DNA of 22,757 bases from Chara braunii (Eukaryota; Streptophyta; Charophyceae; Charales; Characeae). Positions within the stretch are counted from its first letter, which is position 1. Each line of letters starts with the position of its first letter. The DNA is taken from assembly GCA_003427395.1 (NCBI GenBank), contig BFEA01000663.1:21679-44435 (forward strand), in the 5' to 3' direction. Shown in pieces: positions 17,214 through 22,757 of the stretch. Position numbers and translations under genes: made by a program. The notes beneath the pieces were generated by a model that worked only from the letters and a program-made list of their open reading frames with translations, searched no databases and was not told where the DNA came from.

Positions 17214-18813
17214 AATGTAAGCGGGACTATTGAAGAGTCAGCCTATGTTGATAATTTTCTGAATGAAAAGGATGATGAAGATTATGAAGTACCACACTCC
17301 TATAAGTGGAGTCTGTGGCCTGAAGAGAGAGACAGCTGGGGAGAGATCCCTAATGCCTATGTTTATGAGTCGATTCTTGGGAAAGAAGAAGAAAATGAGT
17401 CAAATGATTGGTATGCTAAAGTCAACGCGGCAGCTGTGGCTGCTCATGAGATGGGGGAAAACTCTGGTTCAAAAGAAGAAGAAGAAGGTGAAAAGAAGGA
17501 GGAAGAAATATTTTTCTTTTCTGAAGAATACGACGAAAGTTATCAAGAGATTGGTAAGAAGATGGAAAAGGAACAACTAAAGGAATATTATTGTAAAAAT
17601 TCAAGGAAGAAATTCAGATTAAAAAGAGGACATCTCTTTGTGGATAGTAAGGGAGGACTACCGCCACTAAGGGTGGTCTGTGGTAAGGAGAGACAGTTAG
17701 AGATAATTGCAGCTCTACATGAGGGGGTTGCAGGTGGTCACAGAGTTGCTGAGGCAACCTACTCTAAGACTGTCGAACTCTATTTCTGGTCTGGCATGAG
17801 AGACATGATTTTCAGATTTTGTAAATCGTGTGTGTTATGTCAGAAGAGGTCTACTACAAGAATGATTGAACCTTTATTTCCCACTATACTGGTGGAACCA
17901 GGAAGTCGAGTTCATTTAGATTTCATCACCATGCCATTAGGCAAGGGCGGGATGAGATATATATTGAACATGAGAGATAATTTCTCTGGATATATTGAGG
18001 CAAAAACTCCGAAAAGGAAGACAGCCGAGCAAGTGGCTGGCTGGATAGAGGAAGCCTATCTCAGGTATCCTTTTATTAGAGAGTTTGTCTCAGACAGAGG
18101 ATCAGAGTTCAGAAACGAGATTGTAAGAAGAACCACTCTTAGATTAGGTGTCAAATTTCGATATGTGACTACTTATCATTCTCAAGCGAATGCACCTGTT
18201 GAAAGGGGTCACAAAACTTTGAAAGACTCATTGGTCAAGTGGTGTGAAAGAAATCTCAGTAACTGACCAAAAGTATTAAGAGTTGCTGTATATACTGTCA
18301 ACATTTCATTCAAAAGAACTACTTGCTATGCTCCATTTACTCTATGGTATGACCGATATGCTACGTTACCTATTGAGAACATAGTCAAGACATGGTCGAG
18401 TCAGGAAAGTGACAGAGACAATTCTATTTCAGAGTTACTCCAGATCAGAATGAGACAAATATCAGAAGTTGATCAGACAGCGATGGATGCTGCAGAGAAA
18501 ATGACATCCAACAGATTATCAGATCAAGAGAGATGAAATAAGAAAAGAGAAACTGAAAGTTGGAGATGTTGTCCTTCTGTTCAACAGTTCTCTTGAGACA
18601 CAATGGACTAAAAGGTTGGACCTCAGGTGGCTTGGTCCTTACAGAATCACAGGAGAAGCAGAGAGCAAATTCTATGAGATTTCAGAGATGGATGGTTCCA
18701 AGGTTCACGACATGGTATCAGGGTCAAGACTTCGTAAGTTCATTTTCAGAGACCATGATTTGATCCCTACAGTGACCTCAAAGAGAGGAAAGAAAGTTCA
18801 GTCATCCAAGTAA
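17214..18813 (+). pseudogene. Integrase of element C with acidic N-terminal extension
   Basis: After TAA 17211-17213 the same frame continues through a long acidic, Tyr/Trp-containing linker (17214-17560, KEEEEGEKKEEE). The zinc-binding domain has His at 17718 and 17739 and CKSCVLC (17820-17840). The catalytic core is HLDFITMP (Asp 17919-17921), FVSDRGSEF (Asp 18093-18095) and APVERGHKTL (Glu 18201-18203); the last two are separated by exactly 35 residues, a canonical D,D35E arrangement. TGA at 18264-18266 falls where integrases usually have Trp. After a frameshift near 18540 the C-terminal SH3-like part reads LKVGDVVLLFNSS, LDLRWLGPYRI and RLRKFIFRDHD, to TAA 18811-18813. I see no chromodomain. 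Confidence 0.88.
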
Positions 18814-19029
18814 GAGAACAGTTCCAGAGAATTGAGAGAAAAGTACAGTAAGACAATGAGACAGCAGGACTGAATTTTCAGCAGACTGTGATCGTTTTTG
18901 CATGGTCAATTCAACATTTCAATTCCTTTGCATGTCAGTTAATTTTATGTTTCAGCAAGCAACAGTGTTAATGAGACTATATTTTTGATGCAAAGTTACA
19001 GTCGATCCATGAGTCTCAAGTCCCTGAGA
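18814..19029 (+). other. 3' untranslated region of element C
   Basis: A non-coding stretch between the pol stop and the PPT, with short purine-rich and CAG-rich words and no ORF or notable repeat. Confidence 0.6.
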
Positions 19030-19041
19030 GTAGGGGATAAC
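19030..19041 (+). other. Putative polypurine tract of element C
   Basis: GTAGGGGATAAC immediately precedes TGTGAGATACAG, the proposed start of the 3' LTR. It is only moderately purine-rich, but its position between pol and a TG...CA segment fits. Confidence 0.5.
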
Positions 19042-19155
19042 TGTGAGATACAGTTTTCGTGACCATTGACGCAGGGTCAAAGATCTGAGGAACTCATGGC
19101 TGTGGCACATCAGAAAATGCAATCAGTATTATTCTTATGATAAAGAGAAAAGCAC

Positions 19156-19337
19156 GATGGACATAAAGAAGTCCAGTTCTGTCTCACCGAGAGTTGTCGA
19201 CGGAAGGACTTCGTGTCTCTTGACTAAGTTGTCCATCCAAGAAATTAAGATGAGGACAATCATAAAGAAGTCCAACTTTACCTGACTGAGAGTTGTCCGT
19301 AGAGGGACTTCGTGTTTCTTAACTAAGTTGGTTGTCT
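19156..19337. repeat. Two imperfect 99-bp direct repeats, each an inverted repeat
   Basis: CATAAAGAAGTCCA starts at 19162 and again at 19261. Each unit also holds GAGAGTTGTC and GGACTTCGTG. In the first unit GATGGACA (19156-19163) pairs with TGTCCATC (19230-19237), and GAAGTCC (19168-19174) with GGACTTC (19206-19212). The second unit has the same fold with more mismatches. Confidence 0.85.
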
Positions 19338-19345
19338 CCACTCAG

Positions 19346-19560
19346 ATGAGGGAAGAGACCTCTCTGAGATCAGCATTTCAGCATTTCCTTGGGCCTGCCG
19401 GGACGTCTCTTGGAAAAGAAATTCCCAGCTGAGGGAAGGGACCTCTCTGGGGCCAGCACTTAGCACCCTTCTTGAGGCTGAAGGGAGGTCTCTGATAAGG
19501 GTTTGGTGCTGGTTATCATGTTGCTGTTCAGTGCCTCTTGAGACTGAAGGGACGTCTCTT
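19346..19560. repeat. Five dispersed GGGAYGTCTCT-type blocks in U3
   Basis: GAGGGAAGAGACCTCTCTG (about 19347), CCGGGACGTCTCTTGG (about 19398), GAGGGAAGGGACCTCTCTGG (about 19432), CTGAAGGGAGGTCTCTG (about 19478) and CTGAAGGGACGTCTCTTG (about 19543). Spacing is 35-65 bp. Repeats like this in an LTR U3 are candidate promoter or enhancer modules. Confidence 0.75.
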
Positions 19561-20217
19561 GAAAAATGTTTGTCTTGTTATGGGGCATTGGCAGTCTGCT
19601 TGTGGGTTATAGTATGCTTGCCTGATTGTTTGTGCTTGGGATCTTCTTCTCTAACCTAAAGACGCGTCGATTGTCGGGGCCAGCCAGAGCCTTACCGCAG
19701 TAGGTTACAATCTGGTGGGGTCGGCAGGTCCCCGACGCGAGTGTCGAATTTCGTAGTTGACTGAGGCTAAGACTCCGAGGGTTTGGCCTATGAGGTCGAA
19801 AGGGGTCAGCTGGAACCCTACCGCAGTCAGAGGATGCAATCCAGTAAGGTTCGCCAGAGCCTTGAATCGTAGTTAGACCGGGTCCTACGTTCAAAAATCC
19901 GGGCGGGGCAGCCAACGCCCTTGGCCAAAAAATGGTGGGTGAGCCGGTCCCCGATCGCAGTGGTCAAATCCGGGTTCGGGACAATTTGACGGGAGGTCTA
20001 CTGTCATAGGGTAACCAGACCCGTTATACTCGAGTAGTGGGTATGCTGGTCCTGACCTGGAGGCAAGTCAAAGGGGCTGTCAAGACAAATGGTATGACTA
20101 GTCCTGGCATGAGGCGGACCGAATGAGGTATGTCAGACTGACGGGACGTCTGTCATTCCTGGCTAGTGGTGGGCCAAAATCAAGGCAATCAATAATTCTT
20201 AGGTGTGAAGAATTGTC

Positions 20218-20299
20218 TTGTTATTTTATTATTTTACTATTTCATTGTTTTATTATTCTATTAATTATTATTTTATTATTTTGTTCTGGGTTTTATTTT
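20218..20299. repeat. T/A-rich low-complexity tract
   Basis: TTATTTTATTATT-type sequence of about 80 bp in the LTR. No gene. Confidence 0.85.
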
Positions 20300-20398
20300 G
20301 ATTACTGCTTGCTTGGCTGATAACTGTCGGGGAGCCTGCTTGCTGGGGCATAGCTTGTTGTCTGTGGGACTCGCTGTTTTGCAGGTATACAAAGATTT

Positions 20399-20580
20399 AT
20401 CTGAAGTTCCCAGGCCAGAGAAAAAAAAAGGGGTTTGGTATCCCCTTTCTTTTATCTGAGAAGTTGAGGAGACGCCTCACTCAGACTAGAGAAAGAAAAC
20501 AGGGTTTGGTATCATCTGAGTCACTCAAGAAGAGAAGATATCTCACTCAAGCCAGAAAACAGAAAAAGGGTTTGGTATGC
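20399..20580. repeat. Three 66-71-bp degenerate tandem repeats ending in GGGTTTGGTAT
   Basis: Units end with TTTGGTATC (20434-20442), TTTGGTATC (20505-20513) and TTTGGTATG (20571-20579); the PBS itself follows in ATTGGTATC (20620-20628). Upstream parts share CTCACTCARRCYAGA and AAAACAG. In the first unit the word lies in the loop of a perfect 7-bp hairpin AAAGGGG/CCCCTTT (20427-20433, 20442-20448). Confidence 0.8.
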
Positions 20581-20621
20581 CCTACTCCCAGCACGGCAGG
20601 CTGGACAAGTGTCCCAAGCAT

Positions 20622-20632
20622 TGGTATCAGAC
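20622..20632 (+). other. Primer-binding site, tRNA-Met type
   Basis: TGGTATCAGAC on the plus strand, matching the initiator tRNA-Met PBS consensus for its first 10 nt, one base after the LTR end ...AAGCA. Confidence 0.75.
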
Positions 20633-20955
20633 TAACAATTTTTTCAATTTTACCGCCAAGGTGAAGGCTAAGGTAACCTTTCTCTGACATAAGATTCAGA
20701 TTGAGAACAGATTTCAGAATGACAAAAAGGTCAAAGCCAGCAACAAATCAAGAGGAAAAAAAATATAATCCTTCTTAAATTTTATTTGGTGGTCGACAAG
20801 CGGCCTGGTTCACGAGGAACATGCATCCCCAGCCTTAAAGTACTCAAACTCTCAAGCCAGGGATGTTATGAAAGTAACGCGAAAACTGGTGAAAAGAGAA
20901 TTCAGAAATTCGAAAGAAAGTCACGTTTATACAGGATGTAAAAGATGACTATGAA
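20633..20955 (+). other. Leader of a truncated downstream copy
   Basis: The sequence follows the PBS in the position of a 5' leader. One short ATG frame (20719-20778, MTKRSKPATNQEEKK) ends at TAA after 19 codons; it could be a broken gag start but has no recognisable match to the element C ORFs. I see nothing else of note. Confidence 0.4.
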
Positions 20956-20959
20956 TTCG

Positions 20960-21215
20960 ACTTGAAGTAAAGAAAGAAGGAAGAAGACGTAGCGGGCTTC
21001 AATTTTTTTCTGAAAATACTCCATCTTGTCCGAGGATGGAGTCCTCTCATACCATGCAACAAATGAGTGGTGAGGATAGGGTCTCGAATGAGCACCATAG
21101 CCTCGAGGCTCGTCTTCCTCCTCCTCCGAACTATATTCGCGTCGTGCTCGAGCCGGTGGCTCTTCAAGTGCCTTCCCACCTCTACCACCCCTTCCTTTTC
21201 CTGTCCCTTACGTGC
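20960..21215 (-). pseudogene. Possible N-terminal gag remnant of another retroelement
   Basis: One minus frame is open over this stretch and has protein-like composition: GKGRGGRGGKALEEPPARAR, EYSSEEEEDEPRGYG, VAWYERTPSSDKMEYF. A basic Gly/Arg start followed by an acidic block is common in gag N-termini, but I cannot name a family. No start codon is in frame immediately upstream, and the frame loses character after about 20995. Confidence 0.35.
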
Positions 21216-21289
21216 TTCAGGCATGGCGCGGGATTGAACGTTGCTTGAGAAGGAAATGAGAAGGAGAGAGTGCACGACAAAGAACTGTG

Positions 21290-22680
21290 AAAAGGAAAGA
21301 GACGGCGCTGTCCAGGTAGTAAAACCCCGTGTACGACAAAAAGGAGAAAGAGGGGAAAGGAAGAGAAGACGCTACAAGAAAGAAAAAGGGGGAAAGAGAA
21401 GTGTGACAGCAAGAAAATTGACGGCTAATGCAAATTACTGCAAATTGTTGTAGTGCGGTGAATGAATGAAGATGTTGAAGTCAAGCGTTGTTTTATACTC
21501 ATCGACCAATGTTTTTCGACCCAGCGGGGACGCTGGGTGGGGGTTTGGTATTATGTCGGAGGGCGTGGTGTCCCAGCCCTCCTCTGCGTACCAAGTCTCT
21601 GCTTGGTTTCGGTCCCCTGCTCCAACGTTACGCCCTGTAGGCAAACCCTCAGACTTCTATGACCCCTAGTACCCGAGTTGTGCCCAACGTGGACTGGTCT
21701 GTTGGTACATGCTTCAGCAAAAGGGGAGGGTGTGCCACAGGACTTTCCATTGGTCCACGCAGGCTTGGCGCCTTACTGTACAGCAGAGCACTACCGGCCT
21801 GTGGCCGTGGTAGCCGCCGGGTTCGCCCTAGGACGCGAAGGTAAAGGGACGGGTGCTGCTTTTTCTACTGCGCGCCAAGTGCCCCTCTACCAAATTATGG
21901 GTTAGGTGCACAGGACAGATGTCGTTGTGGGATAGAAAGGGACCAAGAAGAGAGAAGTAAAGAAAAAGAATATATGAAAAAAGAAAATAAAAGCTAACCG
22001 TCAAACCTATGCAATGACTTGAGCACTTGCTTTGATTCGGGGGTGGCCAGCAGTTCAATTTATGAGCCGCAATCGCTATCAGGTAACCTGGCCTGCTTGG
22101 AGTTGAAAGGACCGTCTGGTCCTGATGGTTGTGATCCAGGCCAGGTGCAGGGACGTGATAGGGATAACCCGTGCGGACGTTTCAACCACACACTGGACTC
22201 CAGTAGCTGTGTTTGGGGGTAGATACAGTGATGCCTGTAAAAGGAAAAGTGTAAAAAGGAAAGAAAGAGGGAAAAGGTTGAAAGTCAGGCTTTAGATTTG
22301 CACATGGACTCGTATCGCTGTCCAGGCGAGGCTGCTGCGCAAAGGAATTTTGAAGCGCCGTCCTTTCTTTCTGCAGTTATTATAATTACTAGTTAAGCGT
22401 CCGCGGTGCGGGCGGTGCGGGCAATGCCCGCAAAAATAAGAAATGTTGTAGGGAACCTAACACAAATTACTCACATAAACTGAAACAGAATTAAAAAAAG
22501 AAAAGAATCACAGGGTAATAAAGAATAGCCAAAAACTGGCTACGAAGTCTGAGTTTAACTGACGAAAAAGAAAAGTGACAAATTGAAAATTCAATTTAAA
22601 TCATAAAAAAAGAAGTAGGAGGATGGCCGAGGAGAGACAGAGACAGACAAAGAGAGATAGAAGGAAAAGAAAAGATAGAG
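21290..22680. other. Unassigned LTR-like or leader DNA, no gene seen
   Basis: No reading frame has family resemblance. Purine-rich stretches (21245-21400, 21945-21990, 22240-22285, 22485-22690) alternate with GC-richer DNA (21510-21900). GGGTTTGGTAT recurs at 21541-21551, as in the element C LTR. GCGGGCA A TGCCCGC (22417-22431) is a perfect palindrome followed by an A-rich run. This may be the upstream region of the minus gag remnant; no PBS was found to prove it. Confidence 0.4.
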
Positions 22681-22684
22681 ACAT

Positions 22685-22686
<2 letters not shown>

Positions 22687-22757
<71 letters not shown>
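22687..22757. repeat. (GA)n microsatellite, cut by window end
   Basis: Uninterrupted AG dinucleotides for 71 bp to the end of the window. Confidence 0.97.

Larger units (their letters stand above)
11985..20620 (+). mobile_element. Ty3/gypsy-like LTR retrotransposon (element C), 5' LTR missing
   Basis: On the plus strand the order is an unrecognised upstream ORF, gag, protease, RT, RNase H, integrase, PPT and 3' LTR. The main gag-pol frame appears to have been one continuous ORF (13077 to 18813) now broken by about a dozen stops and three small frameshifts (near 15550, 16905 and 18540). The 5' LTR and PBS are absent: the left end is a junction with fragment B. Confidence 0.85.
19042..20620 (+). 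mobile_element. 3' LTR of element C (about 1.58 kb), also the 5' LTR of a following copy
   Basis: It begins TGTGAGATACAG after the PPT and ends CCCAAGCA, followed by one T and a Met-type PBS (20622). One LTR thus lies between a 3' internal end and a 5' internal start, the layout of tandem copies sharing an LTR. Inside are 99-bp-period stem-loop repeats (19156-19337), five GGGACGTCTCT-like blocks (19346-19560), a GC-richer stretch with recurrent CCGCAGT/GGTCCCCGA words (19655-20160), a T/A-rich tract (20218-20299) and 66-71-bp repeats (20399-20580). No ORF is credible. Confidence 0.7.

Noticed and set aside
19655-20160. Possible tRNA or tRNA-derived repeat (GGTTCGGGAC, ACCGCAGT words)
   Set aside because: I could not form a cloverleaf, and the B-box-like word lacks the required GGTTCGANTCC pattern and a matching A box.
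19156-20580. CRISPR-like array
   Set aside because: Repeats are few, long, degenerate and of varying spacing, inside an LTR flanked by PPT and PBS; the setting is eukaryotic.
1-22757. A defence, secretion or biosynthetic gene system
   Set aside because: All recognisable coding sequence belongs to gag, protease, RT, RNase H, integrase or chromodomain of retroelements; no other enzyme family was seen.

Overview
This window is eukaryotic, repeat-derived DNA. I recognise no single-copy host gene, RNA gene, CRISPR array or bacterial feature. It is a stack of decayed Ty3/gypsy-type LTR retrotransposons on both strands. A plant-lineage (streptophyte) genome is suggested by primer-binding sites of the initiator-tRNA-Met type (TGGTATCAGAGC class), a chromodomain-bearing (chromovirus-like) pol end and GA/AAT microsatellites. 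The Ala/Glu/Lys-rich coiled-coil gag N-terminus reminds me of predicted proteins from a charophyte alga such as Chara; that is recall only and untested. Scattered n bases, densest at 4.6-4.9 kb, suggest an assembly collapsed across similar copies.

Region 1, about 1-3912 (minus): the best-preserved element. From right to left it has a Met-type PBS (3899-3910), an AT-rich leader, an 11-copy array of TGACGT-type cores spaced 13 bp, a gag frame with coiled coil and CCHC zinc knuckle (2915-1413, two amber codons), and a pol frame open from 1416 to the window edge (retropepsin, then RT). The gag stop is preceded directly by G GGA AAC and followed by a perfect 8-bp stem, which looks like a programmed -1 frameshift site.

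Region 2, about 3913-6518: LTR-like, non-coding DNA with one segment bounded by TGTTACG...CGTAACA and two dense clusters of small perfect hairpins.

Region 3, about 6519-11984 (minus): two pieces of one chromovirus-like family. A broken pol (7388-9937; RT, RNase H, integrase) lies between a truncated LTR copy (6519-7387) and a full-length LTR (9943-11290). The full LTR belongs to a second fragment that retains a PPT, a chromodomain and the integrase C-terminus.

Region 4, about 11985-20620 (plus): a third element with an unrecognised upstream ORF, gag with a poly-Asp tract, protease, RT, RNase H and a D,D35E integrase. It ends in a 1.58-kb 3' LTR that is itself followed by a PBS, so the LTR also begins another, truncated copy. 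Its RT/RNase H signatures differ from those of Region 3 and resemble a lineage I associate with fungal gypsy-like elements. Many stops and a few 1-nt frameshifts show it is dead.

Region 5, about 20633-22757: leader of the next copy, a possible minus-strand gag N-terminal remnant, unassigned LTR-like DNA and a terminal (GA)n tract. No genes here work together as a cell pathway; the logic is that of nested, tandem and truncated retroelement insertions.
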